From Myxococcus virescens (lineage in GTDB: Bacteria > Myxococcota > Myxococcia > Myxococcales > Myxococcaceae): 64,000 bases of DNA. The DNA is taken from NCBI RefSeq assembly GCF_900101905.1, contig NZ_FNAJ01000016.1, forward strand, positions 1 to 64,000, given 5' to 3'. Under the pieces are notes generated by a model. That model saw only the letters and a program-made list of their open reading frames with translations, was not told the origin of the DNA and did not search any database. Shown one piece after another: positions 7,858-14,812 of this stretch; position 1 is the stretch's first letter; the number at the start of each line of letters is the position of its first letter. A program made the position numbers and the translations under genes.

Positions 7858-9810
7858 GTGAGCCCGCGTCTGCATCCCGTCGTGCCCCCGGGCACGGACA
7901 TTGGCGGGTACCTGGTGGAGGAGCGGCTGGGGGCCGGGGGATTCGGCGCCGTGTACCGCGCCCGGCGTGGAGAGCGGAGCTCCGCGCTCAAGCTCATCCC
8001 GCTCTGGGGGCTGGCCGAGTGGGCGGAGCGCGAGGTGGCCATCCTCCTGCGGCTCAAGCACGCCAACCTGGTGCGCATCCGTGGACACGGCCAGTGGCCG
8101 GACGAGGCGCCCCAGTCCTTCTTCATCGTCATGGACTACGTGGAGGGGCGCCGCCTGGACGTGTGGGCCACGGAGGAGAACCCCTCGGCCCGTGAAGTCC
8201 TGCGCAAGGTGCTCGGCGTGGCGCGCGGGCTGGGCGCCGCGCACCGGGCGAAGGTGGTGCACCGGGACTTGAAGGAGAGCAACGTCGTCGTGCGCGACTC
8301 GGACGGCGAGGCGGTGGTGGTGGACTTCGGCGCGGGCGGGTACGAGAGCGCCCCCAGCATCACCGGCGGCGTGCTCCCGCCGGGCACCCTGGAGTACCGC
8401 GCGCCCGAGGCCTGGCGCTTCCAGCAGGAGCACGGCGACGAGCGTGGCCGCTCCTACCAGCCCGGCCCCTCGGATGACCTGTACGCGCTGGGCGTCGTGC
8501 TCTATTGGCTCCTGACGGGCAGGCAGCCCTTCCTGCCGGACGAGGCCGAGGGCGTGGAGGCCGTGCTCAACCGCGCCCCCAAACAGCCCCAGGCGCTCAA
8601 CCCGCGCGTCCCCGGGGCCCTCGGCGACGTGTGCATGCGCCTGCTGGCCAAGACGCCCGAGGAGCGGCACCCCGACGCCGACACGCTGTGCGCGGAGCTG
8701 GAGTCCCTGCTGGCCCAGGCGGACGAAGCCTGGGACGAGAAGCTCTGTGACGCCCATGGCGCGGACACCGCCACCACGCTCGCGGAGGCGCCGCAAGCAG
8801 TCGAAGACGAGCTGGCGCAGTGGCTGAAGCGGCGCAAGGCCCGGCCTCGTCGCGGGCCTCGTCCGCCACGAGGTGGGGACGCATACGAACCCGATGCAAA
8901 CGCGGTGGCCATCCCGTTCGAGCCGACGCCCGCGGCACGCGCCGGACATTCCAAGGCCCTGCGCGTGGCTGCCTGGATGGCGCTCGTGGTGGTCTTGATT
9001 GTGGGCGGGCTGGTGCTCTCGCGCGGACTGATGCCCTCCTCCCCTCCTGCCGCACGTCACGGGATGGCACCCCATGCCCATGTCACCGTGGGCTCGCCCC
9101 CCGGCGGATCCGCGTTCGCGCTCGCATCCTGGACTCCCGGTCAGGAAGTGGCGGCACCCTGGAGGCCACTGGAAGCTGACGAGGCCGCAGGCTCGCTCGA
9201 TGGAGCATCCACCCTTGCGGCCGTCGCCGTTCCCGCGACGTATTCCAAGGAGAAGGCCTCCGTGAAGATGAAGAAGGACACCGGCATGCTCCCCCAGCCC
9301 GAGCCGCAGCGCCTCCGGGGCACAGCCGTTGGCAAGGCGCTTGGCCTGGGTGTCGCGGCCTGCCTTTCGATGGCGTGCCCTGGCTCCCAGGTGCGCCCGA
9401 CGCTGCCTCCCGAGGATTGCCCTCCAGGGGCCATTGAGGCCATGGAGCAACTCGGCCTCTTCACCCCCGGACTCGAGCGGCCTTCAACCACCTTCGACCT
9501 GAGCCCCAGCAAAGGTGGCAGAAACATCAAGGTCCGTGAGGGCACGACCACGGTCCGCATGGGAGTCACTTGGGGACGCATGCCTTCGCAGACCCTGTTC
9601 TCCGGGCAGCTCCTCGTCGGTCCAGAGCGGGTCTACGGACGACTCACCGAGGCACGTACTCCCAAGAATGAGCGTATCCCCGTCTGCGTGCAGTTCGTTG
9701 AACCGGAGGACGGCCGCATCGGACTCCTGAAGATGGAGCCCACCCGAGCTCCCGGCACGGCCACCGTCTACTCCGCCCTGGATTTGAAGGCCGTGCGCCG
9801 CTTCGAGTGA
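7858..9810 (+). CDS. Membrane-anchored Hanks-type Ser/Thr kinase with C-terminal extension
   Basis: 650 residues with a GTG start and AAGGAG upstream. The kinase domain has a full set of motifs: GAGGFG (25-30), Lys45 (ALKLI), HRDLKESN (135-142, Asp137), DFGAG (156-160), APEAW and DDLYALGVVLYWLL. A Pro/Arg-rich linker precedes one transmembrane helix (about 369-391, VAAWMALVVVLIVGGLVL). After it comes a region with VAACLSMACPGSQ, resembling a lipobox-like hydrophobic segment, and a beta-rich domain (MGVTWGRMPSQ, LLVGPERVYGRLT, RIPVCVQFV) likely outside the membrane. This second hydrophobic patch suggests the gene may be a fusion of a kinase and a small lipoprotein. The DUF2381 gene follows 9 bases later, a pairing common in myxobacteria. 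Confidence 0.9.
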   Translation: MSPRLHPVVPPGTDIGGYLVEERLGAGGFGAVYRARRGERSSALKLIPLWGLAEWAEREVAILLRLKHANLVRIRGHGQWPDEAPQSFFIVMDYVEGRRLDVWATEENPSAREVLRKVLGVARGLGAAHRAKVVHRDLKESNVVVRDSDGEAVVVDFGAGGYESAPSITGGVLPPGTLEYRAPEAWRFQQEHGDERGRSYQPGPSDDLYALGVVLYWLLTGRQPFLPDEAEGVEAVLNRAPKQPQALNPRVPGALGDVCMRLLAKTPEERHPDADTLCAELESLLAQADEAWDEKLCDAHGADTATTLAEAPQAVEDELAQWLKRRKARPRRGPRPPRGGDAYEPDANAVAIPFEPTPAARAGHSKALRVAAWMALVVVLIVGGLVLSRGLMPSSPPAARHGMAPHAHVTVGSPPGGSAFALASWTPGQEVAAPWRPLEADEAAGSLDGASTLAAVAVPATYSKEKASVKMKKDTGMLPQPEPQRLRGTAVGKALGLGVAACLSMACPGSQVRPTLPPEDCPPGAIEAMEQLGLFTPGLERPSTTFDLSPSKGGRNIKVREGTTTVRMGVTWGRMPSQTLFSGQLLVGPERVYGRLTEARTPKNERIPVCVQFVEPEDGRIGLLKMEPTRAPGTATVYSALDLKAVRRFE

Positions 9811-9819
9811 GGACCGACC

Positions 9820-10749
9820 GTGCCCGCGTCGCCCATCGCCTTTTTCGTGGTGCTCGTGCTCGCGACAGGAGCCGCGACCACCCAACCGTCTCCCACGGTC
9901 TCGGGCCTTGGGGTGCGCCGCGTCGAAATCTCGGCGGAGCCATCCTCGGCGGTGCCGCCCCCCGAGGTTCAGATAAGCCCACGGATGTCCACGTCATTCG
10001 AGTTCGACTCCGCCCTGGATCCGGCGAAGGTCGTGCTCGAAAGCGAAGAGCGCTTTTCGCTCGTGGACCTCGGGCGAAGCACGCTCCGGCTGGTGCCCTC
10101 GGAGCAGCTCCTACCCGGTGAGCGCCTACGGCTGACGGTGCGATTCCAGGATGGCTCGGTCCCCCTCGGTGCGGCCTTCGTCCTCGTCGCCCACCCCGCG
10201 CGCGGCGAGCGCATCGTCGAGGTGTGGCGACAGGCGCGCACGGCGGAGTCCTACCAGCAGGAGGCGAAGGAGGCCCGAGCGGAGGCCCAGCAGTGCCACG
10301 AGGAGAACGCGCGGCTGAGGGCGGAGCAGCGGGAACCGAGCGGCATCGCGGGCCTCCTGGCCAACGGTGTCATCCAAAAGGAGGAGGGCGTCGCCGCGAA
10401 GCTCCTCCGCGTCAACGAAGAGGTTCGTCAGCATCCAGGCAACGCACTCTGGGCACACCGGGCTTGGAGCTATCGCGCCCCTGTTCGCGTGGCCGTAGCG
10501 GTGGAGTTCGAGAACCCGGACGCCGCGAACCTCTGGACGGCGGAAGGTGCATCGCTGGTGAGCAAGCCGGGCACGTCCCTGAAGATCCTGACCGTCTGGC
10601 AAACGGCTCCCATCTCGCGCTATCCGTTCGGCCGCGTCGTGGTGGAAGCGGAAGTGACGCCGGATGCGGCGCAGGGGCCGTTCACCCTGAAGCTGTGGGG
10701 GCCGGGCGGGCTGCGCGCCATCACGCTCTCCGGCGTGACGTTCCCGTAG
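9820..10749 (+). CDS. DUF2381 family protein, secreted
   Basis: 309 residues, GTG start 9 bases after the kinase stop, so co-transcribed. The N-terminus is a signal peptide (SPIAFFVVLVLATGAATT). The body shows the family pattern: VRRVEISAEP, then VQISPRMSTSFEFDS, a central coiled-coil stretch (about 140-170, AESYQQEAKEARAEAQQCHE) and a C-terminal beta domain (APVRVAVAVEFENPDAANLW...FTLKLWGPGGLRAITLSGVTFP). The family (TIGR02268) was defined as a Myxococcus xanthus paralogue group of unknown function, often next to Ser/Thr kinases. A role in sensing or envelope contact for the kinase is inferred from this pairing. Confidence 0.85.
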   Translation: MPASPIAFFVVLVLATGAATTQPSPTVSGLGVRRVEISAEPSSAVPPPEVQISPRMSTSFEFDSALDPAKVVLESEERFSLVDLGRSTLRLVPSEQLLPGERLRLTVRFQDGSVPLGAAFVLVAHPARGERIVEVWRQARTAESYQQEAKEARAEAQQCHEENARLRAEQREPSGIAGLLANGVIQKEEGVAAKLLRVNEEVRQHPGNALWAHRAWSYRAPVRVAVAVEFENPDAANLWTAEGASLVSKPGTSLKILTVWQTAPISRYPFGRVVVEAEVTPDAAQGPFTLKLWGPGGLRAITLSGVTFP

Positions 10750-10796
10750 GCAGGCCGTCAGCCTCACGCACGCGACCCAGCGCCGCTCCAGCCCGA

Positions 10797-11063
10797 AGCA
10801 CCTATCAGGTCTACTTGGTATTGCAGCAGCCCCCGGGCAACGTGAAGCGCTTCGGTCCCCAGGCCCTCCACAACACCGAGAACGTCATCCCGCAAGACAA
10901 GGACCCGCACACCAACGTCAGCTCCCTCTACTCGTCGGTCCGCATCGACAATACTCAGTCCCTTACGCAGACCGTGCGTCAAGGGTTGAGCACACAGTCC
11001 TACGAGGCCCAACGCGAGTTCGGGCTGTTGGCCATTGAGAACGTGAAGAAGAGGGTCTGGTGA
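10797..11063 (+). pseudogene. C-terminal fragment of a polymorphic toxin, copy 1
   Basis: An open frame ending at 11063 reads TYQVYLVLQQPPGNVKRFGP, HNTENVIPQDKDPHTNVSSL, then STQSYEAQREFGLLAIENVKKRVW. It has no plausible start or upstream domain and begins just after the DUF2381 stop, so it looks like a displaced toxin tip. The stop overlaps the ATG of a DUF2019 gene (TGATG), the usual toxin-immunity arrangement. The same last 18 residues recur before the other two DUF2019 genes here. The toxin activity is not recognised. Confidence 0.55.
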
Positions 11064-11107
11064 TGACGTTGGAAGAACGGGTCGAGCAGTTCACTCGGAA
11101 TGTCGCG
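11008..11107 (+). repeat. Toxin-tail/DUF2019 junction repeat, copy A
   Basis: These 100 bases match 14203-14302 with only a few substitutions and the same spacing, covering the last 18 codons of the toxin and the first 15 of the immunity gene. A more diverged third copy lies at about 13254-13354. Confidence 0.8.
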
Positions 11108-11110
11108 TGG
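11063..11110 (+). pseudogene. DUF2019 immunity gene, truncated copy 1
   Basis: Begins MTLEERVEQFTRNVAW, matching the first 16 residues of the complete DUF2019 genes at 13.3 and 14.3 kb, then changes abruptly to unrelated sequence. Only the N-terminus survives; the break is close to 11110. Confidence 0.65.
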
Positions 11111-11160
11111 AGTTGCCCCGTCAAGGTCGGACAGGTTGGCGGCTCGACCATGCACTTCTG

Positions 11161-11661
11161 TCACTCCCGTTCTGAAAAACGCTTCTTCCACTCCGCTGGC
11201 AACGTGGGCGGGCCTTTCAACTCAAGAAGCTGCCGCAAGTCGTGCTTGAAGCGCCGGAGTGCTGCGCCCAGGTCGTCCCAGGCAAACTCCGCGTTCTGCC
11301 ACTCGGGATGCGGGGCGCCACCACCGATGCCGGCGACGATGGAGAGGTGGAGGGACGCGTCCGTGCGCTCGAAGAGGAAGGCGGGGTCGCCCTGCTCGCA
11401 CGAGTCGAGGGTGTAGGGCTGTCTGTCGGAAAGTGCCGCTACGGCCCCGGTGAGTTCGTCCCACCACTGCCCGAGGCACACATCGTCCGGCCCCCAGAAG
11501 CCCATGCACGGCACGCGTCGCTCGCCGATGGTCCACGCCAATTCACCATGAACGTGAGGCTCATCTTCGCAAAGCGCCGCCAGGGGCCGACGCTCGTTGC
11601 CCTCGCCGGGCACATGGGCGCTGCGGAGTTCAAGCTGCATCGATGGGGAGCCTGACGACAT
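11161..11661 (-). CDS. Hypothetical protein, possible immunity protein
   Basis: 166 residues from ATG at 11661, chosen because GGAGG lies 6-7 bases upstream; an ATG at 11763 would add 34 low-complexity residues. No family is recognised. The protein is soluble, without a signal peptide, acidic and Trp-rich (GELAWTIGERRVPCMGFWGP, LGQWWDELTGAVAAL, PEWQNAEFAWDDLGAALRRF). Its size, acidity and position among orphaned toxin tails and DUF2019 genes fit an immunity protein whose toxin has been lost. That role is inferred from context only. Confidence 0.6.
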   Translation of the reverse strand: MSSGSPSMQLELRSAHVPGEGNERRPLAALCEDEPHVHGELAWTIGERRVPCMGFWGPDDVCLGQWWDELTGAVAALSDRQPYTLDSCEQGDPAFLFERTDASLHLSIVAGIGGGAPHPEWQNAEFAWDDLGAALRRFKHDLRQLLELKGPPTLPAEWKKRFSERE

Positions 11662-11938
11662 CAGCCGACCTCCGCTGGAATTGCTCTCCTCCGCCGAGTA
11701 CCGGCGGCGGCTCCTGCCCTGCCCAGCCCCTCCAGGGGCGCCCTCTTTCGTCGTCTTCTCCATCGGTCAGACTCGCTTTCTAGCCGAACGAGCCTGTCCG
11801 ACTCTTCAAGGCGCTACACCATCCACGATGCGGACTCGCTCGGGTTCTCAGACAGCGGGCTGATCACGTATCTCATGGACTGTAGTTCACCGGAGCCAGC
11901 TTTGGACCCTCGGGAAAGGGCGTGGTACCCACGCGGAC

Positions 11939-13051
11939 ATGACGCGTCCCTCCTGGCTCCTGGCTGCGGCCCTGCCGCTCTGCCTCACCCTGACCGCATG
12001 CGGCACCACGACGGATCAGCCCTTGCCCTCCGTCGAGGAGCTGTCCTGCCACGACCGCATCCGGGAACTCTCCGCCCAGGACCGGAAGCTCTCCAGCCGG
12101 GCGGACCATAAGTACCAGTCCGCGAAGGAGGCCCCGGACGCGGAGCATTTCGTCTCGGTGATGCTCACTTCGCGGGAGAACGGTGAGGCCTTCGCGTGCG
12201 GACTGACCCGCGCCTGGGTCACCGAGGTGTTCGAGGGCCTTGAAAGACAATACTCCGAGTACCGGAATGACGATGGCATCGATGGCTCCAGGGCCGGTTA
12301 CCAGATCGTCCACGGCGACGGGCTCGCCGCTCTCTTCCAAAGCCATGCAGAGAGCCTGGAGACCGTCATCTACCACGTGCGCCACACCGGCACGGAGGAC
12401 CATGTCGTCACCGTCGAACAGCTTCCTCGCGGCCAGGGCTATCGCATCTATCAAAGCTATATCAACGCCTACAGCCTGAACGCATGGCTCTCCGCCAGCA
12501 CCGACGGCCTCTTCGATGCGGACGCAGGGGAGATCATGGTGTGGCGGGGGCTCCAGACCGCCGCCAACGCCACCCTGGCGCAGGTCAGCGGCGGAAAGGC
12601 GTCGCTCGACAACCTCGACGCCCTGCCCGAGGAATGGCGGTTCGCCCGTCCGTATTACGAATACGTGCGCGACTATGACGAAGCCCGGGTCATGGCGAAC
12701 TTCGAGAAGGCATGGACGCGGTACGGCCAGGGCCGCGGCCTCCCCCCGGCGGAGTTCTTCGACGACTACCTCGTCAAGCTGGCCCGACTGGAGGCGTACT
12801 TCCGTCAGAACGACCACGCGAGCAAGCCGTTCCCGGAGGACATCTGGAATACCTGGATCGACCTCTACGCCTCGCCCAATCCCCTCCACTTCCCGGGGAT
12901 TCCCCATGACTTCATCACGGACCTGCTCCTGGCGGACCGCGACTACCGCCTGGAGATCCTGGTGGTGCCCCTCGCCGGAGACGACGCCGCCGTGAAGGCC
13001 GCCTGCGCGGAGAACGCTCGCATCCTCGGCGCGTCCCTCGCGGAGCCCTGA
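11939..13051 (+). CDS. Lipoprotein of unknown function
   Basis: 370 residues. The N-terminus MTRPSWLLAAALPLCLTLTAC is a lipoprotein signal with lipobox LTAC (Cys21), so the protein should be membrane anchored. The middle has HTGTEDHVVTVEQLPRGQGY followed by RIYQSYINAYSLNAWLS. This His...Gln/Tyr pattern loosely resembles papain-like toxin or transglutaminase folds, with Cys residues further upstream (ELSCHDR, AFACGLT). The C-terminal 150 residues are aromatic and helical (RPYYEYVRDYDEARVMANFE, EDIWNTWIDLYASPNP). No family was recognised with confidence. It sits among toxin/immunity debris, so it may be a secreted toxin or a host gene caught between insertions. Confidence 0.75.
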   Translation: MTRPSWLLAAALPLCLTLTACGTTTDQPLPSVEELSCHDRIRELSAQDRKLSSRADHKYQSAKEAPDAEHFVSVMLTSRENGEAFACGLTRAWVTEVFEGLERQYSEYRNDDGIDGSRAGYQIVHGDGLAALFQSHAESLETVIYHVRHTGTEDHVVTVEQLPRGQGYRIYQSYINAYSLNAWLSASTDGLFDADAGEIMVWRGLQTAANATLAQVSGGKASLDNLDALPEEWRFARPYYEYVRDYDEARVMANFEKAWTRYGQGRGLPPAEFFDDYLVKLARLEAYFRQNDHASKPFPEDIWNTWIDLYASPNPLHFPGIPHDFITDLLLADRDYRLEILVVPLAGDDAAVKAACAENARILGASLAEP

Positions 13052-13253
13052 GCAGCCCGAACGCGAGGCTCGCCTGGACGAGGGAGCCCAGAACGCCCCT
13101 CCAAGGTCGGACGCCCCGGGCCCGTCGAATTGTTGCTCATCCGGGGAGTCCCGCCCACGCGTATCGATGCACGAGTTCTTCACGCCACAGGCGAGTCGCA
13201 CGCGCCGTCTCCCCGTCCCACGAGGCCGGCGACCTCTGGAGCGAAAGAGCGCA

Positions 13254-13305
13254 TTGTGACTTCGGGATACTGGCCATCAAGAACATCGAGAAGGGGCTCT
13301 GGTGA
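13254..13305 (+). pseudogene. Toxin C-terminal tip, copy 2
   Basis: The frame ending at 13305 reads AHCDFGILAIKNIEKGLW, a diverged version of the toxin end found before the other two DUF2019 genes. Nothing upstream is recognisable as toxin. Its TGA overlaps the start region of the DUF2019 gene. Confidence 0.5.
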
Positions 13306-13655
13306 TGAAGTTGGAGGATCTTGTCGAGCAGTTCGCCCAGAACGTGGCCGCACAGAACGAGGCCATCCTCCGGGGAGACGCCAAGACCGGGAACAAGCAC
13401 GCCAGGAAGTACGGTGCCGCCGTCGATAAGCTCCTGGCCCACGGCAATGTAGGCCGTGACGCTCTCGCCGTGCTGCTCAAGCATGAGCGAATGGACGTGC
13501 GCGTGATGGCCGCCGCGCATCTGCTTCGCTATCGGACGGCTGAAGCCAAAGCGGTCCTGGAGGAAGCAGCCGAGGGGCAAGGGCTGGTTTCGTTCGGAGC
13601 GCAGCAGGCATTGAAACGCTGGGAAGAAGGAACCTGGGCGCTCGATCCAGAGTAG
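13305..13655 (+). CDS. DUF2019 protein, probable immunity protein (copy 2)
   Basis: 116 residues: MKLEDLVEQFAQNVAAQNEA, GNKHARKYGAAVDKLLAHG, then MDVRVMAAAHLLRYRTAEAK and ALKRWEEGTWALDPE. This is the DUF2019 pattern, a small all-helical HEAT-like fold often found directly downstream of polymorphic toxins. It is complete and overlaps the end of a toxin tip by one base, so it is an orphan immunity gene. It is about 60 percent similar to the copy at 14.3 kb by eye. The cognate toxin is not in the window. Confidence 0.8.
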   Translation: MKLEDLVEQFAQNVAAQNEAILRGDAKTGNKHARKYGAAVDKLLAHGNVGRDALAVLLKHERMDVRVMAAAHLLRYRTAEAKAVLEEAAEGQGLVSFGAQQALKRWEEGTWALDPE

Positions 13656-13665
13656 CCCACATCGG

Positions 13666-13839
13666 ATGGACGACCTCATGCCGAAGCAGTTCTTCAAGTG
13701 GACCGATGATGTGTACCTCTTCGGCCGGTGGGAGCTGGGGCATCCTCTCGCTCATGAGGGACGGAAGCTCGATGACCAACTTGGCGCTGTCCAGGCGAGC
13801 CAGGTACACATCGCCGGTCAAGTCCCGAATCGTGTGTAG
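13666..13839 (+). pseudogene. Imm11/DUF1629-like immunity gene fragment
   Basis: 57 codons: MDDLMPKQFFKWTDDVYLFG, RWELGHPLAHEGRKLDDQLG, then AVQASQVHIAGQVPNRV and stop. The TDDVYLFGRWELG...G opening resembles the N-terminus of Imm11-like (DUF1629) proteins, which are normally about 190 residues, so only a first third remains. A second, shorter fragment with the same LGAVQASQVH segment follows the third DUF2019 gene. Recognition is from memory of the family pattern. Confidence 0.5.
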
Positions 13840-13881
13840 TTGTTCCGGAGGGGTTCAGGGGAGGAAGGCGCCTCGGAGGGA

Positions 13882-14195
13882 TCAAGCAGTGGTGGTGTCA
13901 GGGGGTGACTTCAGCAGGGACATGTCGAGGTAGCGGCCGTCATCCCCGACGCTGGTAACTTCCAGTGCGACGGCGATGATGAGGCGCAGGGCACTGGCGC
14001 GGTCCGGGAAGGCGCCCACGAAGCGGATGCGGCGATTCACCTCGCTGTGAAGGCGCTCCAAGCCATTGGTACTGCGAAGGCGCTTTCAGTGGGCCTTGGC
14101 GAGAACGTTTCGCGTCAGGTGCACGGTACAGCGCTGCAGCCGCACCTCCGGAAGGGCCTGCCGGGCCGCAGCGGCCAGCCCTCTATGCCCATGTG
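13882..14195 (-). pseudogene. IS256-type transposase, C-terminal remnant
   Basis: The minus strand encodes LAAAARQALPEVRLQRCTVH, LTRNVLAKAH, then a stop and KRLRSTNGLERLHSEVNRRI, RFVGAFPDRASALRLIIAVA, ending DMSLLKSPPDTTTA. These are the conserved C-terminal motifs of IS256/mutator transposases (QRCxVHxxRN, RSTNxLERxxxExxRR). The segment between them (about 60 residues) is deleted and an in-frame stop is present, so it is inactive. No complete IS ends are visible. Confidence 0.75.
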
Positions 14196-14202
14196 AGTGA
14201 GA

Positions 14203-14302
14203 CCCAACGCGGGTTCGGGCTGTTGGCCATTGAGAACGTGAAGAAGAGGGTCTGGTGATGAAGTTGGAAGAGCTGGTCGAGCAGTTCGCTCGGAATGTCG
14301 CG
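14203..14302 (+). repeat. Toxin-tail/DUF2019 junction repeat, copy B
   Basis: Near-identical partner of 11008-11107. The upstream part encodes only PQRGFGLLAIENVKKRVW of the toxin before the IS256 remnant begins, showing that the transposon scrap replaced the rest of the toxin. Confidence 0.8.
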
Positions 14303-14608
14303 GCCCAGACTGATGCCATTCATCGAGGAGATTCCAGGACGGGGAACAAGCACGCCAAGCAGTACACCGCCGCACTTCAGGCGCTATGCGCGCAGGGGGA
14401 TACTGGGCGAGAAGCCCTCGCCGTGCTGCTAACACATCCCCGTACGGATATTCGCGCCATGGCGGCTGGATTCCTGCTCCGCTACCGGACGGCGGAAGCC
14501 AAGGCCGTGTTGGAGGCTGCGGCGAAGGAAGGAGGCATCGGCGCCCTCGACGCAATCATGACCCTGAGGCACTGGGAAAACGGAACCTGGGCGCTTGATC
14601 CGGAGTAG
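14258..14608 (+). CDS. DUF2019 protein, probable immunity protein (copy 3)
   Basis: 116 residues: MKLEELVEQFARNVAAQTDA, GNKHAKQYTAALQALCAQGD, TDIRAMAAGFLLRYRTAEAK, then TLRHWENGTWALDPE. It is a complete DUF2019 gene whose ATG overlaps the stop of the toxin tip (TGATG). Its 5' end is nearly identical to truncated copy 1 and its body is clearly paralogous to copy 2, so the three arose by duplication of one toxin-immunity end. A GTG three bases upstream is an alternative start. Confidence 0.8.
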   Translation: MKLEELVEQFARNVAAQTDAIHRGDSRTGNKHAKQYTAALQALCAQGDTGREALAVLLTHPRTDIRAMAAGFLLRYRTAEAKAVLEAAAKEGGIGALDAIMTLRHWENGTWALDPE

Positions 14609-14812
14609 CCCGCATCGAAGGGCCACCTCGGCGCTGTCCAGGCGAGCCAGGTACACGTCGTCGCAAGTCCCGCGGCAATTCGCCGGTGACGCCCCCGTTG
14701 TGGCCACGAAGCACACGGCTTCGCGGCCACAGCAGTCCAGCGAGAAGGCCACCTGGACGCGCTCCCCGTACTGGGCCGCCCGCAGTCCCCCAGCGCTCCA
14801 GGTGGCAATGCA
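14609..14812. other. Debris: Imm11-like and IS3 OrfB fragments
   Basis: The plus strand 14627-14690 repeats the LGAVQASQVH segment of the Imm11-like fragment at 13.7 kb. From about 14810 to 14690 the minus strand encodes QYGERVQVAFSLDCCGREAV and CFVATTGASPAN, matching the rve/DDE core of IS3-type OrfB around its second catalytic Asp region. Both are too short to be functional. The OrfB scrap runs up to the stop of the metallopeptidase gene. Confidence 0.55.

Noticed and set aside
7447-9450. 667-residue minus-strand frame through the second kinase
   Set aside because: Opposite strand of a full set of kinase motifs, so it is a shadow.
10224-11063. Single 279-residue protein covering the DUF2381 3' half and the toxin tip
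   Set aside because: Its first 190 codons are out of frame with the DUF2381 gene and have shadow composition; only the part after 10.79 kb resembles a real protein.
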